Assembly: GCF_003226555.1 (NCBI RefSeq)
Contig: NZ_QKQS01000029.1
Span: 3,015 to 67,014, forward strand
Length of the DNA: 64,000 nucleotides
From: Rhodopseudomonas palustris
Lineage (GTDB): Bacteria > Pseudomonadota > Alphaproteobacteria > Rhizobiales > Xanthobacteraceae
Direction of reading: 5' to 3'
The position numbers and the translations under genes are program-made. The first letter of the stretch is position 1; the number at the start of each line of letters is the position of its first letter. Positions 19,667 to 29,160 of this stretch are shown piece after piece. The notes below the pieces were generated by a model. The model ran no database searches. It was not told where the DNA came from and worked only from the letters and a program-made list of their open reading frames with translations.

Positions 19667-20835
19667 GCCGCGAGCTGGGTTTCCACCAGGCGGACCCAAT
19701 ACGAGGTGCCGTACACGATCGCCTCGTCGTTGAAGTCGTAGGCGGGGTGGTGCAGCCCGGCGCTGTCGCCGTTGCCGATGAACACGAATGCGCCCGGCCG
19801 CTTCTCCAGCATGTAGGCGAAATCCTCGGCGCCCATCAGCGGCGGCAGCGGCACCACATTGGCCTCGCCGGCGACATCGCGCGCCACCCGCATCGCCACG
19901 TCGGTCTCGGCCAAATGATTGACCAACACCGGATAGCCGCGCTCGTAGGTCAGATCGATCTTGGTGCCGGTCACCTGCGCGACACCGGCGACGACGTCGC
20001 GCACCCGCTGCTCGATCATGTCACGCACCGCGGCCGTCATCGTCCGCACCGTGCCCTTCAGCTCGGCGACTTGCGGGATCACGTTGCGGGCGTTGCCGGC
20101 GTGGAACTCGCACATCGACACCACCGCGGCTTCGAACGGGTCGACGTTGCGCGACACGATGCCCTGCAGCGCGGTGATCAATTGCGCGCCGGCCAGCACC
20201 GGATCGACGCACAGATGCGGCCGCGCGGCGTGGCCGCCATGGCCTTCGATGCGAATGTCGATCGCGTCGGTCGCCGCCATCACCGGGCCCGGGCTGATCG
20301 CGAACGCGCCGACCGGAATGCCGGGGCCGTTGTGCATGCCGTAGACCTGCTCGATACCGAACCGCTCCATCAGCCCGTCGTCGATCATCGCCGCGGCGCC
20401 CGCGCCGCCCTCCTCGGCTGGCTGGAAGATCACCACCGCGTCGCCGGCGAAGTTGCGGGTCTCGGCGAGATAGCGCGCGGCGCCGAGCAACATCGCGGTG
20501 TGGCCGTCGTGGCCGCAGGCGTGCATCTTGCCCGGCACCTTGGAGGCGTAAGGCAGCCCGGTCGCCTCCATGATCGGCAGCGCGTCCATGTCGGCGCGCA
20601 ATCCAATGGTGCGGATCTCGCCGCCGTTGGCAGGCCTGGCGCCGCGGATCACGCCGACCACGCCGGTGCGGCCGAGCCCGGTGACGACCTCGTCGCAGCC
20701 GAATTCGCGCAGCCGCTCGGCGACGAACGCCGCGGTGCCGTCGACGTCGTACATCAGCTCCGGCTGCTGATGCAGCGTGCGGCGCCAAGCGGCGATGTCG
20801 GGCTGCAAATCGGCGACGCGGTTGATCACGGGCAT
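19663..20835 (-). CDS. M20D-family amidohydrolase (hippurate hydrolase-like)
   Basis: Zinc-dependent aminoacylase/amidohydrolase of 390 residues, in the size range of HipO and IAA-amino acid hydrolases. The metal-binding motif MHACGHDGHTAM is near residue 105 and the catalytic glutamate pair is in FQPAEEGGAGAAAM near 140. The dimerisation or lid domain spans about 185-300, and the final metal ligand region is PLMGAEDFAYML. It probably hydrolyses N-acyl amino acids such as hippurate in the cytoplasm; the substrate is not readable. It is divergent from the GMC oxidoreductase gene, with a gap of 123 bases. Confidence 0.85.
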   Translation of the reverse strand: MPVINRVADLQPDIAAWRRTLHQQPELMYDVDGTAAFVAERLREFGCDEVVTGLGRTGVVGVIRGARPANGGEIRTIGLRADMDALPIMEATGLPYASKVPGKMHACGHDGHTAMLLGAARYLAETRNFAGDAVVIFQPAEEGGAGAAAMIDDGLMERFGIEQVYGMHNGPGIPVGAFAISPGPVMAATDAIDIRIEGHGGHAARPHLCVDPVLAGAQLITALQGIVSRNVDPFEAAVVSMCEFHAGNARNVIPQVAELKGTVRTMTAAVRDMIEQRVRDVVAGVAQVTGTKIDLTYERGYPVLVNHLAETDVAMRVARDVAGEANVVPLPPLMGAEDFAYMLEKRPGAFVFIGNGDSAGLHHPAYDFNDEAIVYGTSYWVRLVETQLAA

Positions 20836-20958
20836 GAGGCGGTGGGGCTCCAGTTATCGAAGCGAGCAGGCTAACCGCCCCGTCCCGCTCCGGCAACTGT
20901 ACAGCGCCGCCCCGCGGCGCTAAGCCTCTGCCCAACCATAAACGCACGGGCGGACTCG

Positions 20959-22578
20959 ATGACGGCACGGATCGAAGGCGAATTCGACACCATCGTGGTG
21001 GGCGCAGGCACCGCAGGTTGCATCGTCGCCAACCGCCTCTCCGCCGATCCGAGCCGGAAGGTGCTGCTGCTGGAGGCCGGCGGCCGCGACAACTGGATCT
21101 GGTTTCACATTCCCGTCGGCTATCTGTTCGCGATCGGCAATCCGCGCTCCGACTGGATGTTCAAGACCGAGCCCGAGCCCGGACTCAACGGCCGCTCGCT
21201 GGCCTATCCGCGCGGCAAGGTGATCGGCGGCTCGTCAGCGATCAACGCGATGATCTCGATGCGCGGCCAGGCGGCCGATTACGACCATTGGCGCCAGCTC
21301 GGCCTTGCCGGCTGGGGCTGGGACGACGTCCGCAAGGTGTTCCGCCGGCTCGAAGACCATTTCCTCGGCGACAGCGAGCATCACGGCGCCGGCGGCGGCT
21401 GGCGGATCGAGGCGGCGCGGCTGTCATGGCCGATCCTCGACGCGGTCGCGAACGCGGCCTGCGAGATGGGAATCCCGCGCAGCGCCGACTTCAACACCGG
21501 CGACAACGAAGGCGTCGGCTATTTCCACGTCAACCAGAAGCGCGGCCGGCGCTGGTCGTCGGCGCGCGGCTTTCTCAAGCCGGCGCTGCATCGCTCCAAC
21601 CTGCGGCTCGAAACCAACGTGGTGGTCGACCGGGTGCTGGTCGAGAACGGCCGCGCCGTCGGTGTCCGCTTCCTGCAGAACGGGGTGCCGATCGAAGCCC
21701 GCGCCCGCCGCGAGGTGGTGCTGTGCGCCGGCGCGATCGGCTCGGTGCAGGTGCTGCATCGCTCCGGCATCGGCCCGGCCGAATGGCTGCGGCCGCTCGG
21801 CATCGAGCCGGTGCTGGACCGTCCCGGCGTCGGCCGCAACCTGCAGGACCATCTGCAGCAACGGGCGATCTACAAGGTGAGCGGCGGCCGCACCCTGAAC
21901 GAGACCTATCACTCGCTGCCGCGCCGCGCCTGGATGGGGATGGACTACGCGCTACGCCGGCGCGGCCCGCTCACCATGGCGCCGTCGCAGCTCGGCATCT
22001 TCACCCGCTCCGACCCGCATCAGGAGCGCGCCAACATCCAGTTCCACGTCCAGCCGCTGTCGCTCGACAAGTTCGGCGATCCGTTGCACCGCTTTCCGGC
22101 GATCACCGTCAGCGCCTGCAACCTGCGCCCCACTTCGCGCGGCGAGATCAAGCTGACATCCGCTGAGCTCGACGCTGCGCCGTCGATCGCACCGCATTAT
22201 CTGCAGACGGACCAGGATCGCCAGGTCGCCGCGGACGCGATCCGCGTCACGCGAAGGCTGATGAAGCAGCAGGCCTTGGCGAGCCATCACCCCGAAGAGT
22301 ATCTGCCCGGCCCCGCGGTCGGCGACGACGACGCTTCGCTCGCCAAAGCCGCCGGCGACATCGGCACCACGATCTTTCACCCGGTCGGCACCGCCAAGAT
22401 GGGCCGTGCCGACGATCCGCTCGCCGTCGTCGACGAACGGCTGCGCTTCCACGGGCTCGACGGATTGCGCGTCGTCGACGCCTCGATCATGCCGACGATC
22501 ACCTCCGGCAACACCAACACCCCGACCGCGATGATCGCCGAGAAGGGCGCGGAGATGATTTTGCAGGATGGGAAGTAA
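20959..22578 (+). CDS. GMC-family FAD oxidoreductase (choline dehydrogenase-like)
   Basis: Flavoprotein of 539 residues. The N-terminal dinucleotide fold is IVVGAGTAGCIVANRL (about 11-26) and the GMC signature blocks are PRGKVIGGSSAINAM and GAIGSVQVLHRSGIGPAE. The C-terminal active-site segments are HPVGTAKMGR, with the conserved histidine, and TSGNTNTPTAMIAEKGAEM. It oxidises an alcohol to an aldehyde, in the cytoplasm or at the membrane, since no signal peptide is seen. The specific alcohol cannot be told; choline is the commonest annotation but no bet genes are adjacent. Confidence 0.85.
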   Translation: MTARIEGEFDTIVVGAGTAGCIVANRLSADPSRKVLLLEAGGRDNWIWFHIPVGYLFAIGNPRSDWMFKTEPEPGLNGRSLAYPRGKVIGGSSAINAMISMRGQAADYDHWRQLGLAGWGWDDVRKVFRRLEDHFLGDSEHHGAGGGWRIEAARLSWPILDAVANAACEMGIPRSADFNTGDNEGVGYFHVNQKRGRRWSSARGFLKPALHRSNLRLETNVVVDRVLVENGRAVGVRFLQNGVPIEARARREVVLCAGAIGSVQVLHRSGIGPAEWLRPLGIEPVLDRPGVGRNLQDHLQQRAIYKVSGGRTLNETYHSLPRRAWMGMDYALRRRGPLTMAPSQLGIFTRSDPHQERANIQFHVQPLSLDKFGDPLHRFPAITVSACNLRPTSRGEIKLTSAELDAAPSIAPHYLQTDQDRQVAADAIRVTRRLMKQQALASHHPEEYLPGPAVGDDDASLAKAAGDIGTTIFHPVGTAKMGRADDPLAVVDERLRFHGLDGLRVVDASIMPTITSGNTNTPTAMIAEKGAEMILQDGK

Positions 22579-22614
22579 GCGTCGCCCTGCGTCTTGTTCG
22601 TGGTCGACTGACCG

Positions 22615-23025
22615 TCACGCCGTCCAATCTGTTACCATCAACCCCGGCACGCGCTCGAACTCGCGCCGGTTGGCGGTGACGAGAATCGCGCCCCGCGCGC
22701 GCGCCTGCGCGGCGATCAGGATATCATAGGGGCCGATCAGTGCGCCCGCCTGGCTGAGCCCGGCGCGGATCTCCGCGGCCTGCGCGGCGTCGGCTGCGTT
22801 GAAAGTCACGACGGTTATGCCGGTATCGTCCAGGAAAGCCTCGAGCGCGCGCATGTTCGCTTCCGGCCGCTGGCTATTGTGTGCGCCGAAGCGCAGCTCG
22901 AACAGCACAATACTCGAGATCGCGAGCGGACTGTCGGAGGCGCAGGCAGCGGCGAAATTGTCGCGCAGCCGCGGCGATCGCTTGCGCAGCAGATCGACCA
23001 CGACGTTGGTATCAAGAAACAACAT
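22615..23025 (-). CDS. vapC: VapC-family PIN-domain toxin ribonuclease
   Basis: PIN-domain protein of 136 residues. Acidic active-site residues are visible as Asp5 (MLFLDTNVVVDLL), Glu43 (VLFELRFGAH) and Asp101 (IGPYDILIAAQA). It is predicted to be a metal-dependent endoribonuclease that is inactivated by the antitoxin encoded seven bases upstream. The start is fixed by the very conserved N-terminal strand. No truncation or loss of key residues is apparent, so the toxin looks intact. Confidence 0.88.
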   Translation of the reverse strand: MLFLDTNVVVDLLRKRSPRLRDNFAAACASDSPLAISSIVLFELRFGAHNSQRPEANMRALEAFLDDTGITVVTFNAADAAQAAEIRAGLSQAGALIGPYDILIAAQARARGAILVTANRREFERVPGLMVTDWTA

Positions 23026-23032
23026 GGCGCCG

Positions 23033-23338
23033 TCAATCGAACGAAGGCTTGTCGTCGAGGTCCGGTCGCAGGTCGTCGTCTGTCAGATCCGGGAAATCGC
23101 GCGCGCCGAGCGCGTCGAGCTTGGCCCAGAACGCCTCGGCGTCGAACGGCTTCCGCTTCAGCGGCTCCAGGATAACTCTGTCGCCCTGCCGCGAGACGCG
23201 CACCTCCGAGCCTTCGAAGCGGAATGCCTTGGGCAGGCGCACCGCCTGGCTACGGCCGTGCATGAACAGCTTGGCGGTCGCCGGCGCATCGGGCGCGGAC
23301 GGCGACGCAGCCCCGGACCTCTTGGCACGATTGGGCAT
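23033..23338 (-). CDS. vapB: VapB-family antitoxin
   Basis: AbrB/MazE-type swapped-hairpin antitoxin of 101 residues. The DNA-binding hairpin is [20 protein letters not shown] (about 24-43), followed by an acidic C-terminal tail for toxin binding ([16 protein letters not shown]). The chosen ATG has GGAGG seven bases upstream and gives an unusual N-terminal extension of about 22 low-complexity residues. Most relatives start near the KLF segment. It is first in the vapBC operon, and an inverted repeat lies 20 bases before the start. Confidence 0.85.
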   Translation of the reverse strand: MPNRAKRSGAASPSAPDAPATAKLFMHGRSQAVRLPKAFRFEGSEVRVSRQGDRVILEPLKRKPFDAEAFWAKLDALGARDFPDLTDDDLRPDLDDKPSFD

Positions 23339-23357
23339 GACCTCGCCTCCAAACTGA

Positions 23358-23376
23358 TATCTACCTTTGATAGATA
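23358..23376 (-). promoter_or_regulatory. Inverted repeat, probable VapBC autoregulatory operator
   Basis: TATCTA and TAGATA are separated by seven bases, in an AT-rich patch directly upstream of vapB. VapB/VapC complexes usually repress their own promoter through such repeats. The assignment rests on position and symmetry. Confidence 0.45.
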
Positions 23377-23475
23377 CCACGCAGCCGGGACATCGTCAAA
23401 GCACCTGCATCGCCTGCTGCGGCAGCAATCTACGTTCGCGGTCGCTGCGAGCTGCCTTCGGCTCCGCTTTCGACC

Positions 23476-24315
23476 TCAATGCGAGATCAGCGTCGGGATC
23501 GTCACTTTGCCGAGCAAGGTGCGGGTCACGCCGCCGAACAGCAATTCACGCCGCGGCGAGTGGCTGTAGGCACCGAGCACGATCAGGTCGGATTGGTCTT
23601 TGGCGGCGTAGCGACGGATCACCTCGGCGATCGGCTCGCCCCTGGACTGCAGCTGCTCGACCCGCGCCGCGACACCGTGGCGGCTGAGATGGTGCGCGAT
23701 GTCGGCGCCGGGCTCTTGGCCGTGCAGCGGATTGTTGGTCGGATCGACCACGACCACCGAAACCGACTCCGCCGCGCGCAGCACCGGAAGCGAGTCGGTG
23801 ATCGCGCGCCGCGCTTCGCGGCTCGCATTCCAGGCGAACAGAACTTTGCGTGCGATCGTCCCCTCGGGCCAGCTTGCCGGAACGATCAGCACCGGAACGC
23901 CGGTCGAGAGCAGCATCTGCTCCGGCGACCATCCCGCGGGCAGTCCCGCGGACGGATGCCCGACCACCACGAGATCGCTGTGGAGGCAATGCAGCCGCAC
24001 CAGTTCGCCGACGTCGCCGCCGCGAACAGCGCGATATTCGAACGAGGCGTCGTCGCGCGCAGCCATCGCCTCGAAACTGCGGCCGGCGGCTCGCAGCGCA
24101 TCGCTTTCAATGAGATTGTGCCGTTCCAGCATCTCGTGGATCGCCGCGCCGCCCTGGATGTTGCTATCGGCGCGATCGTGCTGCCACGCATTCGGGACGA
24201 TGAAGAGGCCGATCAGATGCGCCTGGTGACGCATCGCCAGACCGGCGGCGTAGCGAACCCGCGCATCGCTGGCTGCGGTCTGGTCGACGAACACGACGAT
24301 TGTCTTGAGGGCCAT
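23476..24315 (-). CDS. Universal stress protein, tandem Usp domains
   Basis: Cytoplasmic Usp-family protein of 279 residues, about twice the single-domain length. The first domain begins KTIVVFVDQTAASDARVRYA. The second (about 150 onward) contains a near-complete nucleotide-binding signature at the C-terminus, VLGAYSHSPRRELLFGGVTR, resembling the G-2X-G-9X-G pattern. Proteins of this kind bind ATP and are induced by starvation or anaerobiosis. No EcfG-type promoter was recognised upstream. It stands alone between vapBC and hpnO. Confidence 0.85.
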   Translation of the reverse strand: MALKTIVVFVDQTAASDARVRYAAGLAMRHQAHLIGLFIVPNAWQHDRADSNIQGGAAIHEMLERHNLIESDALRAAGRSFEAMAARDDASFEYRAVRGGDVGELVRLHCLHSDLVVVGHPSAGLPAGWSPEQMLLSTGVPVLIVPASWPEGTIARKVLFAWNASREARRAITDSLPVLRAAESVSVVVVDPTNNPLHGQEPGADIAHHLSRHGVAARVEQLQSRGEPIAEVIRRYAAKDQSDLIVLGAYSHSPRRELLFGGVTRTLLGKVTIPTLISH

Positions 24316-24519
24316 TCGCTCACCACTGATCGAAGCCAGTCGCTGCCGGCACTAGTTGCAAGGATAGGTCAGCGCGCGGATGCGGTGTTGCTTCAAGTCA
24401 ACGCCGACGCCACGCGATCTGAACGCAGCCGTACACTCGGATCGATGAGTTGGTCGCGAGCGGCGCACCAAGCGTCGCTCGGATCTTCACTGCACTAGCC
24501 TTCGCCGTGCGCGCCCGAA

Positions 24520-25911
24520 CTACGCGGACTTGCGCACCGCGTTGTCGACAAGGGTCTTGCCGAGCGACCAGATCGCGCCGGGAACCTTGTGGCTATCGGC
24601 GATTACCTGATCGAACGACCGTTCGATCCAGGCGCAGTCGTCTTCGGTGATCGTCAGCGGCGGCAGCAGCTTGACGGTGTGCAGGCCGTGGCCCGCGACC
24701 TGGGTCAGGACCTTGTGATCCTTGAACAGCGGCACGGTGATGAGCTGGACGAACAGCCCCTTGTTGGCGCTCTCCAGCATCGTCCACGACGCCTTCAGCC
24801 GCAGCGATTTCGGCGGACCGAATTCGACGCCGATCATCAGGCCCTTGCCGCGCACTTCCTTGAGCAACTCGTAGCCCGGGACCATCCGCGTCAGCGCCAA
24901 CCGCAGCTCGGCGCCGCGCTTGGCGGCGGCCTCGACGAGCTTCTCGGCCTTCAGCACTTCGAGCGTGGCAATTCCGGCCGCCATCGCCAGATCGTTCTTG
25001 GCGAAGGTCGAGCCGTGCACCACGGCACGGTCCATGCGGTTGAAGATCTTGTCGAAGATCGACTTGCGCGTCAGCACCGCGCCGACCGGAACGTGGCCGC
25101 CGGACAGCGCCTTCGACAACAGCACCATGTCGGGCTCGACGTTCCAATGCTCGACCGCAAGAAAGCGTCCGGTGCGGCCCATGCCGGTCTGGATCTCGTC
25201 GGCGACGAACAGCGTGCCGTAGCGCTTGCACAGCGCCGCCGCTGCGGGGAGGAACTCGTCGGTGGGCATGTTGACGCCCTTGCCCTGGATCGGCTCGACG
25301 ATGAAGGCGGCGACCTCACGGGTCGACAGCGCCTTCTCCAGCGCTTCGAGATCGTTGAACGGAATCGTGGTGACGCCCGGCAGCAGCGGGCCGAAACCGC
25401 CCTGGAAATTCTGATCGTCCGTGAGCGACAGCGCGCCGTAGGTCAGGCCATGATAGCTGTGGTCGCAGTTGACGATACCGTTGCGCCCCGTCGCGCCGCG
25501 CGCGAACTTGATCGCGGCTTCGACGCATTCGGCGCCGGAATTGGCGAAGAATACCTTGTCGAGATACGGCGCCTGCTCCAGCAGCCGCTCGGCCAGGATA
25601 CCGGCCAGCGTCGACACGTCGAGCTGCACCAGATTGGGCATATCGGCGTCGAGCACGCTCTGCAGCGCCTTGCGCACCACCGGATGATTACGGCCGAGCG
25701 CGAACACGCCGAAGCCGCTGAGCAGATCGAGATAGCGGGCACCGTCGCGATCGTAGAGATACTGGCCGGTGCCCTTCTGAAAGCCGACGTCGTAGCCGAT
25801 GGTTTTGAGAACGCGGACGAGCTGCTCGTTGAGGTGACGCGTGTGCATCGAGCTGCGCTGCGCTTCGCGCGCCGCGAACATCTCGGCGAGGTCTAAATTC
25901 GGCTGGTGCAT
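24520..25911 (-). CDS. hpnO: HpnO, class III aminotransferase for aminobacteriohopanetriol
   Basis: PLP-dependent class III aminotransferase of 463 residues. The Schiff-base lysine is Lys267 (VLLSKALSGGHVPVGAV), preceded by the cofactor-binding aspartate segment FVADEIQTGMGRTG. Close relatives are annotated as ornithine or acetylornithine aminotransferases. Its place in this hopanoid locus beside hpnN, together with a length longer than typical ArgD, points to HpnO, which makes aminobacteriohopanetriol from the ribosylhopane-derived aldehyde in R. palustris. The assignment combines family evidence and synteny. Confidence 0.82.
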   Translation of the reverse strand: MHQPNLDLAEMFAAREAQRSSMHTRHLNEQLVRVLKTIGYDVGFQKGTGQYLYDRDGARYLDLLSGFGVFALGRNHPVVRKALQSVLDADMPNLVQLDVSTLAGILAERLLEQAPYLDKVFFANSGAECVEAAIKFARGATGRNGIVNCDHSYHGLTYGALSLTDDQNFQGGFGPLLPGVTTIPFNDLEALEKALSTREVAAFIVEPIQGKGVNMPTDEFLPAAAALCKRYGTLFVADEIQTGMGRTGRFLAVEHWNVEPDMVLLSKALSGGHVPVGAVLTRKSIFDKIFNRMDRAVVHGSTFAKNDLAMAAGIATLEVLKAEKLVEAAAKRGAELRLALTRMVPGYELLKEVRGKGLMIGVEFGPPKSLRLKASWTMLESANKGLFVQLITVPLFKDHKVLTQVAGHGLHTVKLLPPLTITEDDCAWIERSFDQVIADSHKVPGAIWSLGKTLVDNAVRKSA

Positions 25912-26241
25912 GGGCTACATACGTCGCTTGTTGGAGCTGCCGTCAACACCTAAAGGCCGGCGGCACGTCGCACTGGAGCATTCTTTCCAGAGTTGTGATG
26001 CGCGGGAGACAGACCGGTTTCTCGGCCGCTTCCGCATGGGCAAGCCCCCTGCCCCGAGGTTGGTATAGTCCCAACAACCCATGCGGCGCCAGCCCTGTCA
26101 CCTCGCCTGCGGCAATCCCGCCTTGCTTGCGGGTCTCAGCGCGATCTCATGCTCCGAAACGCAAGGTGCGAAGAAAAAACGCCCCCTCGGTAAAGCCCCT
26201 ATCCGAGACGCCGGCAGCGCCGACGCCCCGGACAGGGCGAC
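25912..26241. other. 330-bp gap between hpnN and hpnO
   Basis: No gene is evident. On the minus strand it should hold the end of the hpnN transcript and the promoter of hpnO. A weak terminator-like hairpin (CTCGG/CCGAG, 26186-26207) is followed on the minus strand by a T-run at 26179-26174. A small inverted repeat, CTGGA/TCCAG, lies near 25973-25992. Confidence 0.4.
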
Positions 26242-28848
26242 TCACAGATCGGTGTCGCCGCTCTCGTCGATGTGACGCGGCTTGCCCATCAGCGCCGGCT
26301 GGAACAGCAGCACGGCGCCCAAGGTGGTCAGCAGCGACAGCGCCAGCAGCTTGCCCATGCTGGCGGTTCCCGGATGGCTGGACAGCCACAGGCTGCCGAA
26401 CGCGGTGGCGGTGGTCAGGGCGCTGAAGAAGATCGCCCGGGTCAGCGCCGACTGCAGCAGGTTGGTGCGGCCGGCGCGCCAGGCGGTCACGTAATAGATC
26501 TTGAACGCAACGCCGACGCCGAGCAGCAGCGGTAAGGCGACGATGTTGGCGAAGTTCAGCGGCAGATCAATCAGCACGCAGATCTCCAGCGTCACCGCGC
26601 CCGCAACCAGCAACGGGATCAAGGTCAGCGCCACGTCGGTGATCCGGCGCAGGGTGATCCACAGCAGGATCGAGATCGACAGCAGCGCCCACAGCCCGGC
26701 CTGGACGAACGACGCCACGATGGTGTCGCCCGACTTCAGAATCGACACCGGTCCGCCGGTTGCCAGCGGCTCGGCCTGCAGCACGGCCGCGGCGAATTTG
26801 CGCAGGGTGTCGTTGTCGTTGGGATCGCCGCTCGGCAGCACCTCGACGCGGACTTGGCCGTCCTTGGTCTTCCACGACGACACGATGTCCGGCGGCAGAT
26901 TGTCCAGCGTCACCGGCTGGGCCTTCAGCATGTTGCGGAGCAGCTCGAAGTCGATCAGCAGCGGACGCACGAACACGTCCTGCGCCTTTTCGCGGGTCGA
27001 CTGATCGGCCTCGGCGAGCTTGGTCAGCGCGGCGGCGAGCCGGCGCGAGGCATCGGCCCCGGTACCACCCGCCTCACCGGCGGCGCGGCGCAGCGCGTCG
27101 GCCGAGCTCTTCAGCGAAGCGATGTTATCCTGATCCGACGGCGGCGGATCGACCTGCTCGGGATTGAGCGCCGGCTCCAGCACCTTGGCGCCGGCCTGGA
27201 TCAGCTTCAGCTTCTCCGGCTGATCCGGCGGCACGAAGGTGTCGAGCGAGATCGTCCGCGACACTTCCGGCAGCTTGCTCAGCTTGGCTTCGACCTCGCG
27301 CGCCGCCTGTTCCGACGGGGCCAGCACGTTGACGGCGTTAGCACCGGTATTCGGATCCTTGCGCAGATCCAGGAAGGTCGCGATCGACTCGACCTTCGGG
27401 CTGCGCAAATTGATCGGGTTGAAGTCGAACTGCATGAAGTAGAGCAGCGGCAGGCCGGCGATCGCGACGCCGAGGGTGCCCGCGATCACGCCGATGCGGT
27501 GTTTTTCCAGGAAGTGGTCGACCGGCGCCAGGAACGCATAGCCCAGCGGTTCCTTCTCGCCGGGCGGGTTCAGCAGCTTGATCAGCGCGGGCAGCACCGT
27601 GATGCTGGTGAAGAACGCGATCGCCATGCCGGCGCCGGCGATCTCGCCCAGTTCCGAAATGCCCCTGTAGGAGGTCGGCAGGAACGACAGGAAGCCGGCG
27701 GTGGTCGACATTGCCGCCAGCGACAGCGGCACCGCCGAATACTCGGCTGCCTGCACCAGCGCCTGCTGCAGATCCCCGGTCTTGTGGCGTTCCGATCGAT
27801 AACGGACGCTGAACTGGATGCCGAAATCGACGCCGAGGCCGACGAACAGCACCGCAAACGCGATCGACAGCAGGTTCAGCGAATCCACCAGCATCAGGCC
27901 GACCGCCGTGGTGATCGACAGGCCGATCACCAGATTGGTCGCCACCGCGAAGATGATCTTGGAGGAATGCAGCGCCATCCACAGGATCAGCAGCACCACC
28001 AGCACCGTGCCGATGCCGTTGACGACGGCGCCGTCCTTGACGGTGGCGAACTCCTCGTTGGCGATCGGCACCGGACCGGTCAGCCGCACCCGGGCGCCCA
28101 GTTCCTGCTCGAGCTTAAGATCGACCGCCGCCTTGCGGATCGCGTCGGTGGCGTCCTTGCCGGGTTCCAGCGCCTTGAAGTCGAGGATCGGCTTGACCTC
28201 GATGAAGGCGCGCCGGTCGGCGTCGGTCAGCGGTTCCGGATTGACCAAACCGCGCCAGGAGAAGAACGCCGGCTTCTTGCCGAGCACGTCTTCGACCGTC
28301 GCGGCGACGGCATTGAAGGGTTTCGCGGTGGCGTCCAGGGTCAGTTCGCCCCGTTTGAGGCCGACCAGACCGGTTTCCAGCGCCGCCGTCAGGCCGCGGA
28401 TCGACGGATCGCCGGCCATGATCTCGATCAGCGGAACCGCCTGCTGGAACTGGCCGGTGGCCTTGGCGACCTCGTCCTTGGGCAGGAACAACAGCCCGTT
28501 GCGGTCGAAGAACGGACCGCCACCGAGCCGCTTCACCGACTCGAAGTTTTTGTTATTCTTGGATAATTCAGCGGTCAGCTGAGCCGCCGCGGCATTCGCG
28601 AATTCCGGCGTCGGCGCCTCGACCACCGCCAGGATCAATCTTTCCTGATCGAACGCCTTCTCGAACGCGATATCACGTTTGCGCCAGTCGAGATCAGGCG
28701 AGATCAAATGGTTGATGTCGGTGTTGATCCCGAAATGTTGGTAAGTATAGAAACCGGCCGCGATCGCGAGAAATACGCCGATCAGCACAGTAAAAGCCGC
28801 AAACCTGGTGCTGGCCTTGACAATGGAGACGATGGCACTCTTCAGCAC
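26242..28848 (-). CDS. hpnN: HpnN, hopanoid RND/MMPL-type transporter
   Basis: Inner-membrane RND-superfamily protein of 868 residues, within the HpnN size range. It has the internal two-fold layout: a first membrane helix near residue 20, a periplasmic domain (about 45-260), six helices, then a second periplasmic domain and six more helices ending with a short tail. HpnN moves hopanoids to the outer membrane, and R. palustris needs it for proper hopanoid placement. The GTG start is chosen because it precedes a canonical short basic N-terminus (LKSAIVSIVKAS). A longer reading up to 28968 exists but adds atypical residues, so the start is uncertain. Confidence 0.85.
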   Translation of the reverse strand: MLKSAIVSIVKASTRFAAFTVLIGVFLAIAAGFYTYQHFGINTDINHLISPDLDWRKRDIAFEKAFDQERLILAVVEAPTPEFANAAAAQLTAELSKNNKNFESVKRLGGGPFFDRNGLLFLPKDEVAKATGQFQQAVPLIEIMAGDPSIRGLTAALETGLVGLKRGELTLDATAKPFNAVAATVEDVLGKKPAFFSWRGLVNPEPLTDADRRAFIEVKPILDFKALEPGKDATDAIRKAAVDLKLEQELGARVRLTGPVPIANEEFATVKDGAVVNGIGTVLVVLLILWMALHSSKIIFAVATNLVIGLSITTAVGLMLVDSLNLLSIAFAVLFVGLGVDFGIQFSVRYRSERHKTGDLQQALVQAAEYSAVPLSLAAMSTTAGFLSFLPTSYRGISELGEIAGAGMAIAFFTSITVLPALIKLLNPPGEKEPLGYAFLAPVDHFLEKHRIGVIAGTLGVAIAGLPLLYFMQFDFNPINLRSPKVESIATFLDLRKDPNTGANAVNVLAPSEQAAREVEAKLSKLPEVSRTISLDTFVPPDQPEKLKLIQAGAKVLEPALNPEQVDPPPSDQDNIASLKSSADALRRAAGEAGGTGADASRRLAAALTKLAEADQSTREKAQDVFVRPLLIDFELLRNMLKAQPVTLDNLPPDIVSSWKTKDGQVRVEVLPSGDPNDNDTLRKFAAAVLQAEPLATGGPVSILKSGDTIVASFVQAGLWALLSISILLWITLRRITDVALTLIPLLVAGAVTLEICVLIDLPLNFANIVALPLLLGVGVAFKIYYVTAWRAGRTNLLQSALTRAIFFSALTTATAFGSLWLSSHPGTASMGKLLALSLLTTLGAVLLFQPALMGKPRHIDESGDTDL

Positions 28849-29160
28849 ATTTACACTTTCTATTGCTGCCGGCTGGCATAAAATACGCCCGCTCCGCTGG
28901 GTTCCGAGTCGATCGAACTGTTTTTGATGGTTCTGCGACCAAGGACTGGACAAAACAGCCGAAAACAAGCCGGCGGAGATGTGTTCGCGGAAGTAATCTC
29001 ACCAGGCAGGATTGCCAAGGGCGTTTTGCATCGCGTGTTGCAATACGCCGATAAGTCCCTTGCGCCCCTTGCGGTTGCGGGTGTCCTCATACCAGCTAGA
29101 TCATGCTAGGGGAATGCGACGTGCTGCCAGGAGACCGAAAGATCATGAGCGTGGTGCCCC
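28849..29160. other. Divergent promoter region hpnN / ispH
   Basis: A 312-bp gap between divergent genes that should contain both promoters. It also holds a seven-codon mini-ORF (29145-29168) that overlaps the ispH start. A GGAAC occurs on the minus strand but without a correctly spaced GTT, so it is not scored as an EcfG promoter. No other strong motif was seen. Confidence 0.5.

Noticed and set aside
17815-20874. 1019-codon plus-strand open frame across porin and M20 genes
   Set aside because: It overlaps the porin in another frame and then runs antisense to the amidohydrolase. Composition is Arg/Ala-rich low-complexity, so it is a shadow.
26174-26207. Terminator after hpnN
   Set aside because: Only a five-base stem with a long loop and a displaced T-run. 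It is too weak to call and is noted in the gap description.
28849-28968. Longer HpnN start and an EcfG promoter upstream
   Set aside because: The extension is atypical for the family. The GGAAC in this stretch lacks a GTT at 16-17 bases.
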